This document shows, in pieces, positions 1 to 8,752 of a DNA stretch of 64,000 nt. How positions within the stretch are numbered: position 1 is the first letter of the stretch; each line of letters begins with the position of its first letter. This DNA comes from Bacteroidaceae bacterium (GTDB lineage: Bacteria > Bacteroidota > Bacteroidia > Bacteroidales > Bacteroidaceae). The stretch covers positions 1 to 64,000 of the forward strand of contig JAFTUK010000056.1 of the NCBI GenBank assembly GCA_017466325.1, given 5' to 3'. The notes beneath the pieces were generated by a model. The model searched no databases and was not told where the DNA came from. It worked only from the letters and a program-made list of their open reading frames with translations. A program made the translations under genes and the position numbers.

Positions 1-1466
1 GTGCCTGTGCCAAGGTCCTTAGCGCTTACGTTAACGATACCGTTAGCGTCGATGTCGAAAGTAACCTCAATCTGAGGTACACCGCGACGTGCAGGAGCAA
101 TACCGTCCAGGTTGAACTGGCCTACGCTCTTGTTCTGACTGGCCATGGGGCGCTCGCCCTGAAGAACGTGGATGGTAACGGCAGTCTGGTTGTCGGCTGC
201 GGTAGAGAACACCTCGCTCTTCTTGCAGGGGATGGTAGAGTTGGCATCGATGAGTTTGGTCATAACACCGCCCATGGTTTCGATACCCATAGAGAGGGGA
301 GTTACGTCGAGCAGTACGATGTCGCTCTTCTCGCCAGAGAGAGAAGCACCCTGGATAGCAGCACCGAGAGCCACAACCTCGTCGGGGTTAACGCCCTTTG
401 AAGGCTCCTTGCCGAAGAAGTCGGCAACCATCTTCTGCACGGCGGGGATACGGGTAGAACCGCCCACGAGGATTACCTCGTTGATGTCGCTGTTTGAGAG
501 ACCTGCATCACGCATAGCGTTCTGGCAGGGAACCTTACAAGCCTGGATGAGGCTATCAGCAAGACGTTCGAACTCGCTGCGGCTCAGTGTCTTAACCAAG
601 TGCTTGGGCACACCGCCGTCGGCAGTGATGTAGGGGAGGTTGATTTCGGTAGATGTTGTGCTTGACAACTCTATCTTGGCCTTCTCGGCAGCCTCCTTGA
701 GGCGCTGCAGTGCCATGGGGTCCTTGGAAAGGTCGATACCCTCCTCGGCCTTGAAGCCGCTTACCAGCCAGTCGATGATAACCTGGTCGAAGTCGTCACC
801 ACCCAGGTGGGTGTCACCGTTGGTAGAGAGAACCTCGAACACACCGCTACCGAACTCAAGGATGGAGATATCGAAAGTACCGCCACCGAGGTCGAACACG
901 GCAATCTTCATGTCCTTGTCGCCCTTGTCCACACCATAAGCCAGAGCGGCTGCTGTGGGCTCGTTGACGATACGCTTTACCTCGAGACCTGCAATCTGGC
1001 CGGCCTCCTTGGTGGCCTGACGCTGAGAGTCTGAGAAGTAGGCGGGCACGGTGATAACGGCCTCTGTAACCTCCTGACCGAGATAGTCCTCGGCGGTCTT
1101 CTTCATCTTCTGCAGAATCATGGCGCTGATCTCCTGGGGAGTGTACTGACGGCCGTCAATGTCAACACGGGGAGTGTTGTTGTCGCCCTTTACCACGCTG
1201 TAAGGTACGCGACCGATTTCCTTGCTGACCTGGTCGTAGGTTTCACCCATGAAGCGCTTGATAGAGAAGATGGTCTTCTTGGGGTTGGTGATAGCCTGAC
1301 GCTTGGCAGGGTCGCCCACCTTGCGCTCGCCACCATCCACGAATGCAACGATAGAGGGAGTGGTGCGCTTGCCCTCGCTGTTGGTAATAACAACGGGCTC
1401 GTTGCCCTCAAATACGGATACACAAGAGTTTGTTGTACCCAAGTCAATTCCAATAATCTTTCCCAT
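1..1466 (-). CDS. dnaK: Molecular chaperone DnaK (Hsp70), 3' end outside window
   Basis: Hsp70 chaperone that binds exposed hydrophobic segments of client proteins in an ATP cycle with DnaJ and GrpE in the cytoplasm. The reverse strand is open from an ATG at 1466 to the left edge, giving about 488 residues. The N-terminus reads [14 protein letters not shown] (phosphate-binding loop at residues 6-14). Further in are the second nucleotide-binding motif FDLGGGTFD, the adenosine motif [10 protein letters not shown], the linker with [13 protein letters not shown], and the start of the substrate-binding beta domain. The lid and C-terminal tail lie beyond the edge. No CIRCE element or clear Bacteroidetes promoter is visible in the 186 bases upstream. 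Identity is certain. Confidence 0.98.
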   Translation of the reverse strand, partial: MGKIIGIDLGTTNSCVSVFEGNEPVVITNSEGKRTTPSIVAFVDGGERKVGDPAKRQAITNPKKTIFSIKRFMGETYDQVSKEIGRVPYSVVKGDNNTPRVDIDGRQYTPQEISAMILQKMKKTAEDYLGQEVTEAVITVPAYFSDSQRQATKEAGQIAGLEVKRIVNEPTAAALAYGVDKGDKDMKIAVFDLGGGTFDISILEFGSGVFEVLSTNGDTHLGGDDFDQVIIDWLVSGFKAEEGIDLSKDPMALQRLKEAAEKAKIELSSTTSTEINLPYITADGGVPKHLVKTLSRSEFERLADSLIQACKVPCQNAMRDAGLSNSDINEVILVGGSTRIPAVQKMVADFFGKEPSKGVNPDEVVALGAAIQGASLSGEKSDIVLLDVTPLSMGIETMGGVMTKLIDANSTIPCKKSEVFSTAADNQTAVTIHVLQGERPMASQNKSVGQFNLDGIAPARRGVPQIEVTFDIDANGIVNVSAKDLGTG

Positions 1467-1580
1467 AGTTGTATGTATTTTTATTTATATTCCTTATTAT
1501 ATATGAACGATGACTTGCGAAGCTTGATGAGCTTGCGAATAACGTTTAATGTTGAACGATGAACGATTAGCGTTCGCTAT

Positions 1581-1626
1581 ATAATACGCAAGGCCCGTGC
1601 CATGGAGTGCACGAGCCTTGCATTAT
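1581..1626 (-). terminator. Hairpin downstream of recA
   Basis: A GC-rich inverted repeat lies between the recA stop and the dnaK start: GCAAGGC(C)CGTGC (1588-1600) pairs with GCACG(A)GCCTTGC (1609-1621), one mismatch and an 8-base loop. Flanking ATAAT and ATTAT extend the stem. It is probably the recA terminator, and would separate recA from dnaK; the T-tract on the minus strand is weak. Confidence 0.6.
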
Positions 1627-1652
1627 GCAGTTAATATGTCAGTTTGTCAGTA

Positions 1653-2681
1653 TCAGTCCTTTTTCTCTGCCAGTCTTTCAGTCACCTTGGCAGTAATTTC
1701 CTCCATAAGTTCCGGATTGTCGCGAACTATGCCCTTGACGGCCTCGGCGCCCTGTCCGAGTTTGCTGTCATTGTAACTGAACCAGCTGCCGCTCTTCTTT
1801 ATGATGCCCATATCCACGGCAAGATTGAAGATTTCGGACACACGGCTGATGCCTTCGCCGAAGATAACCTCGAACTCTGCCTTGCGGAATGGAGGAGCCA
1901 CCTTGTTCTTTACTACCTTCACCTTGGTAAGGTGACCGAGAATCTCTTCGCCTTCCTTGACGGGAGTGGACTTGCGGATGTCCAGTCGTACGCTGGCATA
2001 GAACTTGAGGGCGTTACCGCCGGTAGTGGTTTCGGGATTGCCGAACATCACACCTATCTTCTCGCGCAACTGGTTGATGAAGATGCACGTGGTGTTTGTC
2101 TTGGAGATGGTGGAAGTGAGTTTGCGCAGGGCCTGGCTCATGAGGCGAGCCTGCAGACCCACCTTGTTCTCGCCCATATCACCTTCTATCTCGGCCTTGG
2201 GTGTGAGGGCTGCCACAGAGTCAACTACAACAATGTCCACCGCTGCCGAACGGATGAGTTGCTCTGCTATCTCCAGCGCCTGCTCGCCATTGTCGGGCTG
2301 TGAAATAAGCAGGTTGTCCACGTCCACACCCAGCTTCTCTGCATAGAAACGGTCGAAAGCATGCTCGGCATCAATGAATGCCGCAATGCCACCCATCTTC
2401 TGTGCCTCGGCTATGGCATGTATGGCCAGTGTGGTCTTTCCGGAACTTTCTGGACCGTAGATTTCTATGATTCTTCCTTTGGGATAACCACCCACACCAA
2501 GAGCATGGTCCAGGGTAATGGAGCCAGTGGGAATCACCTCCAGTTCCTCCACCTTCTGTTCGCCCATCCTCATTATACTGCCCTTGCCGAAGTCCTTCTC
2601 TATCTTGCCTAACGCAGCTTCCAGAGCCTTCAGTTTCGCTGCTTTCTCGTCTATTTCTACTGGTTGCTTTTCTTTTGCCAT
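1653..2681 (-). CDS. recA: Recombinase RecA
   Basis: RecA forms ATP-dependent filaments on single-stranded DNA for homologous recombination and for induction of LexA-type responses. The product has 342 residues, the normal length. Walker [10 protein letters not shown] is at residues 76-84, Walker B-like [12 protein letters not shown] is near 145-155, and the L2 DNA-binding loop around [17 protein letters not shown] follows. The C-terminus ends ERLAEKKD and lacks the long acidic tail of the E. coli protein. The start [13 protein letters not shown] is the family start. The gene is followed by a hairpin and then dnaK. A possible -7 element (TAccTTCG) lies near 2796-2803 on this strand but without a convincing -33 box. 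Identity is certain. Confidence 0.98.
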   Translation of the reverse strand: MAKEKQPVEIDEKAAKLKALEAALGKIEKDFGKGSIMRMGEQKVEELEVIPTGSITLDHALGVGGYPKGRIIEIYGPESSGKTTLAIHAIAEAQKMGGIAAFIDAEHAFDRFYAEKLGVDVDNLLISQPDNGEQALEIAEQLIRSAAVDIVVVDSVAALTPKAEIEGDMGENKVGLQARLMSQALRKLTSTISKTNTTCIFINQLREKIGVMFGNPETTTGGNALKFYASVRLDIRKSTPVKEGEEILGHLTKVKVVKNKVAPPFRKAEFEVIFGEGISRVSEIFNLAVDMGIIKKSGSWFSYNDSKLGQGAEAVKGIVRDNPELMEEITAKVTERLAEKKD

Positions 2682-2839
2682 AAGAATATTTATACGTAAT
2701 TATCTATAGAAGTATAACTTAGAGCATCCCGTTCCCCTCTGAGATTTTGATATTCGCATACTCTCGTAAGATTGGCCGCTGGAATCAAAACGTCACGAAG
2801 GTAGTCCAGTATCAGTATATACTCCGTTTGTGTGGTATC

Positions 2840-4075
2840 TTAGAGTTCCAGGTCACCGTCGTGAATCTCGTGCCAAGGCAGGCCGTGCTTGTTGAGTTCG
2901 TCCATGAACGGATCGGGATCGAACTCTTCCACGTTGTGTACACCGGGCTTGCTCCAGATGCCCTTCAGGAACATCATGGCGCCAATCATGGCCGGAACGC
3001 CGGTGGTGTAACTTACACCCTGCATGCCGGTCTCCTCGTAGGCCGCCTGATGGGAGCAATTGTTGTAAACGTAGTATGTGTGCTCCTTACCATCGTTGCC
3101 TATACCACGGATGCGGCAACCTATTGAAGTCTCGCCGTCGTAGTTCTGACCAAGGTCCTGAGGATTGGGCAGGACGGCCTTGAGGAACTGCAGGGGAACA
3201 ATCTTCACAACCTCCTCGCCAGTACCGTCGGCCTTGGGAGCCTTGTACTCCACCTCGTCAATGCGGGCCATGCCGATGTTCTGTATTACGTCCAGATAGT
3301 TGAGATACTGCTGGCCGAAGGTCATCCAGAAACGTGCACGCTTGATGGTGGGGAAGTTGATTACCAAAGACTCTATCTCCTCATGGTGCAGCAAATAACT
3401 CTCCTTGGGACCTATGCCGGGATATGTCAGAGGCTGGTGTATCTCCATCGGTTCAGTCTCGATGTACTTGCCGTTCTCATAGTAGAGACCCTTCTGTGTA
3501 ATCTCGCGGATGTTGATTTCGGGGTTGAAGTTGGTGGCGAAAGCCTTGTGGTGGTTGCCTGCATTGCAGTCCACGATGTCCAGATAGTGCATCTCCTTGA
3601 AGTGGTGCTTGGCGGCATAGGCGGTGTAGATGCTTGTCACGCCGGGGTCGAAACCGCAACCCAAGATGGCACAGAGTCCGGCCTGCTCGAAACGCTCGCG
3701 GTAAGCCCACTGCCATGAGTATTCGAAGTGAGCCTCATCCTTGGGTTCATAGTTGGCAGTGTCCAGATAGTTGCAACCTGTCTGCAAGCAAGCCTCCATA
3801 ATGGTGAGGTCCTGATAAGGCAGGGCCAGGTTCATCACTATTTCGGGTTTGTACTCGGAGAGCAGGGCAACGAGTTCCTCCACGCTGTCGGCATCCACCT
3901 GGGCGGTGGTAACGTTGGTGCCGTATTTCTTATTGAGCACATCTGCCAGCGCATCGCACTTTGCCTTTGTACGGCTGGCTATCTTAATCTCTGTGAACAC
4001 ATCCTTGTTCTGGCACACCTTGTGGGCGGCCACAGTAGCGACGCCACCGGCGCCGATGATAAGAACTTTTCCCAT
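2840..4075 (-). CDS. Saccharopine dehydrogenase-family enzyme, probable carboxynorspermidine/carboxyspermidine dehydrogenase
   Basis: Predicted NAD(P)H-dependent oxidoreductase of 411 residues. The N-terminus MGKVLIIGAGGVATVAAHKV is a Rossmann nucleotide-binding site. Motifs such as LPYQDLTIMEACLQTGCNYLDT and GCGFDPGV are typical of the saccharopine dehydrogenase-like group that Bacteroidales use as CASDH, which condenses aspartate semialdehyde with a diamine in the alternative spermidine pathway. That pathway is established in Bacteroides; assignment here rests on family resemblance. The decarboxylase partner (CASDC) is not in this window. The gene sits 158 bases upstream of recA on the same strand and has its own promoter at 4103-4135. 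A lysine-pathway role is the main alternative. Confidence 0.85.
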   Translation of the reverse strand: MGKVLIIGAGGVATVAAHKVCQNKDVFTEIKIASRTKAKCDALADVLNKKYGTNVTTAQVDADSVEELVALLSEYKPEIVMNLALPYQDLTIMEACLQTGCNYLDTANYEPKDEAHFEYSWQWAYRERFEQAGLCAILGCGFDPGVTSIYTAYAAKHHFKEMHYLDIVDCNAGNHHKAFATNFNPEINIREITQKGLYYENGKYIETEPMEIHQPLTYPGIGPKESYLLHHEEIESLVINFPTIKRARFWMTFGQQYLNYLDVIQNIGMARIDEVEYKAPKADGTGEEVVKIVPLQFLKAVLPNPQDLGQNYDGETSIGCRIRGIGNDGKEHTYYVYNNCSHQAAYEETGMQGVSYTTGVPAMIGAMMFLKGIWSKPGVHNVEEFDPDPFMDELNKHGLPWHEIHDGDLEL

Positions 4076-4102
4076 ATTGCTTTTTCTGTTTATTTCCGAC
4101 TA

Positions 4103-4135
4103 CAAAACTACAAAAAAAAGAGCAAATGCCAAAAA
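4103..4135 (-). promoter_or_regulatory. Bacteroidetes promoter for the CASDH-like gene
   Basis: Read on the minus strand, a TTTTTG -33 element (4130-4135) is followed after 19 bases by TAgtTTTG (-7, 4103-4110). The predicted start is about 20 bases before the ATG at 4075. Confidence 0.7.
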
Positions 4136-4230
4136 GAATGCCTTCTTTAATTTTTCAAATTGAGAATTTAGGCATGTTCGAAGGTGGTTGCCCGGATAAA
4201 ACCGAAGCGGTCTATGTGTCCATGTGTTGA

Positions 4231-4335
4231 GTCCTCGACGGCGATGGAATTTACCGCCCTCGGCGATTCGTCTCGTCGCCAGTGGCGGTAAAGTTTGCCG
4301 CCAGTGGCGGTGAATTTTGTCGTTACCGAAGGCGA
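4231..4335. repeat. Mosaic extragenic palindrome, copy A (divergent)
   Basis: The element starts with GTCCTCGACGGCGATGG and contains the modules CCCTCGGCGAT and CGCCAGTGGCGGTAAA, the second of which occurs twice in tandem (the second time as CGCCAGTGGCGGTGAA). The same modules build copies B (21323-21402) and C (42309-42389). This copy is longer and more degenerate than the other two. The core CCGCCAGTGGCGG is itself a palindrome. Confidence 0.7.
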
Positions 4336-4474
4336 GTATGTTCTGTCACGGGGGCAAAAGGAGTTCCGACAATAATTGAATTGTGGTTAAACCTTCTGTG
4401 TGTATATGTGTCGTTTTGTATTGATACTTGGAAATGGCATATGTGTGTTCTTTAACACAAAATTTGACGGGAAG

Positions 4475-4506
4475 TTGTATTAGATGAGAAAAAATTATAA
4501 CTTTGC
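4475..4506 (+). promoter_or_regulatory. Bacteroidetes promoter for the WecA-like gene
   Basis: TTG at 4475-4477, a 20-base spacer, then TAacTTTGC at 4498-4506. Transcription would start around 4512, leaving a leader of only about 10-20 bases before ATG 4521. Confidence 0.75.
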
Positions 4507-4520
4507 GCTCAAGAAAATAA

Positions 4521-5804
4521 ATGATAACTATGAATTATTATGTTCTTGTTACAGTGCTGTTGTCTGCAATTGTTGCATTTACAGCGGTAAAATGGGTATA
4601 CTTCAAGGTTCTGAAGATAGCAAAGGAGAAGAACCTGGTTGATAACCCGGATGCTCGCAAATTACAGAAGAGTCCTGTGCCTGTTGTTGGTGGTCTCGCT
4701 GTTTTTTTTGGAGTTGTGTTCGGTTTGCTGATGGGTATAGTGATATATTATGCATTTAATCAGGATGTGACTGGTAGTGCCACTCTGTTCACGTCTACCC
4801 GTTTGCTGCCAGTCGTACTCGGCATGGTTATAATGCTTTATGTGGGAACTTTGGATGATATTCTGGGACTGACCCCCAAGTCAAGGTTTATTATAGAAAT
4901 CCTTGTTGTCCTTGGGTTGATTTTTGCTTCGGGTTCATGCATAGACTCTCTGCACGGTTTGTGGGGTGTCTACCAGTTCTCATGGTGGATTGCGGTTCCT
5001 TTGACTGTGTTTGCCGGTGTAGGTATCATCAATGCTATTAATATGGTTGATGGCGTAAACGGCTTGTCTTCAGGCTTGTGTGTGACGTGCAGCCTGTTGT
5101 TTGGACTCGCTTTTTTGAATGCGAAGGATGTTACAAATGCGATTCTCGCGTTTTCCATGTCTGCGGCATTGTTGCCGTTCTTTGTTCACAATGTCTTTGG
5201 CAAATCCAGTCGTATGTTCATAGGAGATGCCGGCACCATGGTCATGGGTGTGCTTATGACATGGTTTGTCATTTGTACAATGCATGATGGCGGTTACATA
5301 TATGCAACCAGTGGCAATTATTGTATGACTGCCTTTGTCCTCGCATTTCTGGCAGTGCCTGTTGCAGATACATTGCGTGTGATGACGATGCGCATGATGC
5401 AAGGCAAGAGTCCTTTTGAACCGGATAAGACACACCTGCACCATGCTTTCGTAGGTCTGGGAATAAGTCACAGCATAACTGCACTGACCGAGATTTTTAT
5501 CAATCTCTTGGTTGTGGGGGTCTGGTATTTGCTGGTCTTGCTGGGTATGTCTGTTGAATGCCAACTCTATGTGGTAATCCTGGTGGCAGCCGTCTTGGTA
5601 TGGGGAACTTATTTCTTCCTGTTGCATGAGCAGAAATCGGCAAGCCGTAAGGCACAGTGGCTGCGCAGATTCTCTGTTAAGACTCATTTAGGAAGCACCG
5701 AGTGGTGGCAACGTTTGAGTCTTTGGCTTGATGCTCCGGAGTACGATGAAGTAGAGTTGAGGAATTTGCGCGAAAGATTGAAACGTAAGTTTACAAATAA
5801 TTAG
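4521..5804 (+). CDS. WecA/TagO-like undecaprenyl-phosphate sugar-1-phosphate transferase
   Basis: Integral membrane enzyme of the glycosyltransferase 4 (MraY/WecA) family, 427 residues with about ten membrane segments. It transfers a UDP-activated amino-sugar phosphate to undecaprenyl phosphate to start surface-glycan synthesis on the inner face of the membrane. Conserved cytoplasmic motifs are visible: GTLDDILGL, NAINMVDGVNGL (Mg2+ and nucleotide), MFIGDAGTM and the basic HLHHAFVGLG loop of WecA-type enzymes. The last 75 residues form a soluble tail ending LRERLKRKFTNN. ATG at 4521 or 4530 could be used. It has its own promoter and a terminator at 5814, and opens the glycan region to 13.5 kb. 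The exact sugar cannot be told. Confidence 0.9.
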   Translation: MITMNYYVLVTVLLSAIVAFTAVKWVYFKVLKIAKEKNLVDNPDARKLQKSPVPVVGGLAVFFGVVFGLLMGIVIYYAFNQDVTGSATLFTSTRLLPVVLGMVIMLYVGTLDDILGLTPKSRFIIEILVVLGLIFASGSCIDSLHGLWGVYQFSWWIAVPLTVFAGVGIINAINMVDGVNGLSSGLCVTCSLLFGLAFLNAKDVTNAILAFSMSAALLPFFVHNVFGKSSRMFIGDAGTMVMGVLMTWFVICTMHDGGYIYATSGNYCMTAFVLAFLAVPVADTLRVMTMRMMQGKSPFEPDKTHLHHAFVGLGISHSITALTEIFINLLVVGVWYLLVLLGMSVECQLYVVILVAAVLVWGTYFFLLHEQKSASRKAQWLRRFSVKTHLGSTEWWQRLSLWLDAPEYDEVELRNLRERLKRKFTNN

Positions 5805-5813
5805 AATACCGAG

Positions 5814-5849
5814 AAATGGACCGATACTTTTTGTAATGGTCCATTTTTT
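5814..5849 (+). terminator. Intrinsic terminator after the WecA-like gene
   Basis: AAATGGACC (5814-5822) pairs perfectly with GGTCCATTT (5838-5846) around a 15-base loop, and a T-run follows to 5849. It starts 10 bases after the stop codon. Confidence 0.8.
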
Positions 5850-5852
5850 GCG

Positions 5853-5911
5853 CAAATAGGTCATTGGCGTTATTATGATAATAGTTTCATTGGCGCGAAC
5901 AGTATAGTGAC
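5853..5911. repeat. Degenerate copy of a 3'-end repeat
   Basis: CAAATAGGTCATTGGCG (5853-5869) and TTCATTGGCGCGAACAG (from 5886) resemble the perfect hairpin at 42638-42679, which carries AAATCGGTCATTAG and CACGAACAGT. It lies directly after the terminator. Confidence 0.45.
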
Positions 5912-5963
5912 TTATTCCGGATTATTCCACCCGGATTTCTGGTGTTGGAATATGTTTGTGGTA

Positions 5964-5995
5964 TTTGGTGGTATCGGAGAATTTCTGTATATTTG
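5964..5995 (+). promoter_or_regulatory. Bacteroidetes promoter for the ABC exporter gene
   Basis: TTTG at 5964-5967, a 20-base spacer, then TAtaTTTG at 5988-5995. The leader would be about 60 bases to ATG 6061. Confidence 0.75.
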
Positions 5996-6060
5996 CATGC
6001 ATTAACGGTAAGGGGGTGAGCGGATAACGTAAACCGATTATTAAATAAAGTAAAATAGAT

Positions 6061-7896
6061 ATGCTGAAGCATTTTCTGAAGATAATGGGCCGATACCTGA
6101 GACCGTACAGGAAGTATCTGGCGGGGGCGGTGTTGCTGAACTTTTTCTCACAATGGATGAACGTCTTCTCCTTTGTGGTGCTGATACCTATACTGAACAT
6201 TCTGTTCAAGATAGACCAGACGGTATATACCTATCAGGAATGGACATGGGACACATTGTCTAAGGACGTGGTGGTGAACAACGGTTATGCCTTTGTGCAG
6301 CAACTGATAAGCGAGCACGGGGCGTTCCTGACGCTGGTTATCATGGGCGTAGCATTGGTGCTGATGACAGGAATAAAGACCTTCGGCTACTTCGCTTCCA
6401 GTGCTGTGATGGTGCCTTTGCGTACCGGAGTGGTCAGGGACATCCGCACGCAGTTGTATGACAAGGTGCTGAGGCTTCCTTTGAGTTTCTTCTCCGAGGA
6501 GAGGAAGGGAGACATCATTGCACGCATGAGTGCCGATGTGCAGTGTGTGGAAACGGCAGTGATGTCGTCTGTGGACATGATGATACGCCAGCCTATTGCC
6601 ATAGTGGTTTGCTTCGTGACCCTGTTCACGGTGAGTTGGCAACTGACGCTGTTTGTCTTCATAGTTGCTCCCTTGGCAGGATGGGTGATGGGCAAGGTGA
6701 GCAGAAAACTGAAAAGCCAGTCGGCCAGTGTGCAGAGCCGTTGGGGCGATATTATTGCCCATCTGGACGAGACTCTGGGAGGATTGCGCATCATAAAGGC
6801 TTTCATTGCAGAGAAGAAGATGTCGCAGCGCTTCTATGAGAAGAACAACGAATACCGCAGGGAGATGACAGAGATGGTGGTAAGGCAGAATGCCGCTCAC
6901 CCGATGTCGGAGTTTCTGGGCACGGCTATAATAGTGGTGGTGTTGTGGTTTGGCGGTTGGCTCATACTGAACGGCACAAATTTGATAGATGCCTCTACCT
7001 TCATCTTCTATATGGTGATACTCTACAGCGTGATAAATCCTCTGAAGGACTTGTCCAAGGCATCATACCAGATACCTCACGGCTTGGCTTCCATGGACCG
7101 TATAGACTTTATCCTGAAAGCAGACAATCCTATCAAGGAACTTACCAAACCGGAGGAACTCCATTCGTTTGAAAAGGATGTAGAGTTGCGCGATGTAAGT
7201 TTCCATTATCAGGAGGGTAGGGATGTGCTGAAGCATATCAACCTGACCATTCCGAAGGGCAAGACCATTGCTCTGGTAGGTCAGTCGGGCAGCGGCAAGT
7301 CGACTCTTGTTGACCTGATTCCCAGATACCATGATGTGAGCAGCGGACAGATACTGATAGACGGCAAGGATGTCAAGAACGTAGGGATACGCAATCTGCG
7401 TTCGCTGATAGGTAATGTAAATCAGGAGGCTATCCTGTTCAACGATACATTCTACAACAACATAACCTTCGGAGTGGAGAATGCCACTATGGAGCAGGTT
7501 ATCGAGGCGGCCAGGATTGCCAATGCGCATGACTTCATCATGGAAAGCGAGAACGGCTATGATACAATGATCGGCGACCGTGGCGGACGTCTCTCCGGCG
7601 GCCAGCGTCAGAGAATAAGCATAGCGCGTGCCATACTGAAGAATCCTCCCATACTGATATTGGATGAGGCTACTTCCGCTTTGGACACAGAGTCCGAACG
7701 CCTTGTACAGGAGGCTTTGGAACGCTTGATGAAGAGCCGTACAACCATAGCCATAGCCCATCGCCTGTCCACCATCAAGAATGCCGACGAGATATTCGTC
7801 CTCTACGAAGGCGAGATTGTGGAGCGTGGCGGTCACGACGAACTGATTGCAAAGAACGGGTACTATAAGCGTCTGTATGATATGCAGCAGTTGTAG
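6061..7896 (+). CDS. MsbA-like ABC exporter, fused membrane and ATPase domains
   Basis: Homodimeric exporter half-transporter of 611 residues. Residues 1 to about 330 form the six-helix ABC membrane domain; the rest is the ATPase, with Walker A GQSGSGKST near 405, LSGGQRQR signature near 511, Walker B ILILDEATSALD near 535 and the switch histidine in AIAHRLST. The family includes MsbA, which flips lipid A-core, and peptide or drug exporters. Its place between a WecA-like initiator and glycosyltransferases supports a lipid-linked substrate, but this is inference. It has its own promoter. A 220-base spacer rich in C-tract hairpins separates it from the next gene. Confidence 0.9.
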   Translation: MLKHFLKIMGRYLRPYRKYLAGAVLLNFFSQWMNVFSFVVLIPILNILFKIDQTVYTYQEWTWDTLSKDVVVNNGYAFVQQLISEHGAFLTLVIMGVALVLMTGIKTFGYFASSAVMVPLRTGVVRDIRTQLYDKVLRLPLSFFSEERKGDIIARMSADVQCVETAVMSSVDMMIRQPIAIVVCFVTLFTVSWQLTLFVFIVAPLAGWVMGKVSRKLKSQSASVQSRWGDIIAHLDETLGGLRIIKAFIAEKKMSQRFYEKNNEYRREMTEMVVRQNAAHPMSEFLGTAIIVVVLWFGGWLILNGTNLIDASTFIFYMVILYSVINPLKDLSKASYQIPHGLASMDRIDFILKADNPIKELTKPEELHSFEKDVELRDVSFHYQEGRDVLKHINLTIPKGKTIALVGQSGSGKSTLVDLIPRYHDVSSGQILIDGKDVKNVGIRNLRSLIGNVNQEAILFNDTFYNNITFGVENATMEQVIEAARIANAHDFIMESENGYDTMIGDRGGRLSGGQRQRISIARAILKNPPILILDEATSALDTESERLVQEALERLMKSRTTIAIAHRLSTIKNADEIFVLYEGEIVERGGHDELIAKNGYYKRLYDMQQL

Positions 7897-7942
7897 CCTC
7901 GCGCGTATATATTATATAAGGTGAGCGGGTGAGTTGTATCAT

Positions 7943-8065
7943 CCCCCCCTCCCCCCCTTCGGGGTACTTCCCCTATCTTAGGGGGAGAGAGGAGTGGGTG
8001 AGCGGTGAGCGGATATCTCATACCCCCTCCCCCCTTTCGGGGTACCCCCCCTATCTTAGGGGGAG
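7943..8065. repeat. Tandem pair of C-rich double-hairpin units
   Basis: Two units of about 43-45 bases (7943-7987 and 8023-8065) share the layout C-tract, CCCCTTTCGGGGTAC, CCCCTATCTTAGGGGGAG. Each can form two small hairpins (CCCC/GGGG and CCCCTA/TAGGGG). Each is preceded by a GGTGAGCGG-containing stretch, so the duplicated block is about 80 bases. It fills the gap between the ABC gene and the regulator gene. Confidence 0.75.
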
Positions 8066-8116
8066 AATGTAGCGGGTGATAGTGTAGAGAATATTGAATA
8101 ACGAATAAAAGAGAAG

Positions 8117-8731
8117 ATGCATCCACATATACATCCTATGCAATTCAAGATTGCCATAGTAGATTCCAATATACTGGCATGTATGGGCCTGGAGAGGATA
8201 TTGGAGGAACTGATACCTGTGGCCGAGGTCGTGGCGTGCGAATCCTTCGAGGAGTTGCAGGCAAAGGATGAGGCGGAGTTTATCCATTATTTCGTGTCCT
8301 CCCGTATATATTTCGAGCATACGGCATACTTCCGTGCCAAGAGAGGTCGCAGCATAGTGATGGTGGGGGGCGAAATGTCCATAAATGGTGTGGCAACGCT
8401 GAACGTTTGCCAGGGTGAGGCGGCACTGATACGCGATCTGTTGTCTTTGCAACGTCGTGGACACCATGACACCATGCCACTCCATACAGGAGGGCATGGC
8501 ATGGAACATACTCATGCCGCATCGACCAGGGAAACCTTGCTCTCTTCCAGAGAAATGGAAGTGGCCCTGCTTCTGTGTCAGGGATGTATCAACAAGGAGG
8601 TTGCCGACAAACTGAATATCAGTGTCACCACCGTCATCACGCACAGAAAGAATATAATGGAGAAACTTGGAGCACGCTCTTTGGCTGATGTCATTGTCTA
8701 CTGTGTGATGAACGGGATATATGATGTGTAG
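8117..8731 (+). CDS. LuxR/NarL-type DNA-binding regulator with degenerate receiver
   Basis: Predicted cytoplasmic transcription factor, 204 residues from ATG 8117 (ATG 8138, giving MQFKIAIVDSN, is equally likely). Residues about 8-125 resemble a response-regulator receiver: the first strand keeps IAIVDSN, but the expected phospho-acceptor aspartate and the later lysine are not evident. The C-terminus has a GerE/LuxR helix-turn-helix, LSSREMEVALLLCQG to KNIMEKLGARSLADV. No histidine kinase is nearby. It sits between the exporter and glycosyltransferase genes and may regulate the glycan region, which is inference. Binding sites are unknown. Confidence 0.85.
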   Translation: MHPHIHPMQFKIAIVDSNILACMGLERILEELIPVAEVVACESFEELQAKDEAEFIHYFVSSRIYFEHTAYFRAKRGRSIVMVGGEMSINGVATLNVCQGEAALIRDLLSLQRRGHHDTMPLHTGGHGMEHTHAASTRETLLSSREMEVALLLCQGCINKEVADKLNISVTTVITHRKNIMEKLGARSLADVIVYCVMNGIYDV

Positions 8732-8752
8732 GTCTGGCAATATGATGCATAT

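Larger units (their letters stand above)
4076..4520. other. Intergenic region, divergent promoters flanking a palindromic repeat
   Basis: This 445-base gap between divergent genes holds the minus-strand promoter at 4103-4135, a GC-rich mosaic palindrome at 4231-4335 and the plus-strand promoter at 4475-4506. I see no coding sequence. The stretch 4340-4470 is unremarkable and AT-rich. Confidence 0.6.

Noticed and set aside
7863-8126. Small minus-strand frame rich in Gly and Pro
   Set aside because: It is a translation of the C-rich tandem repeats with no start signal or family resemblance.
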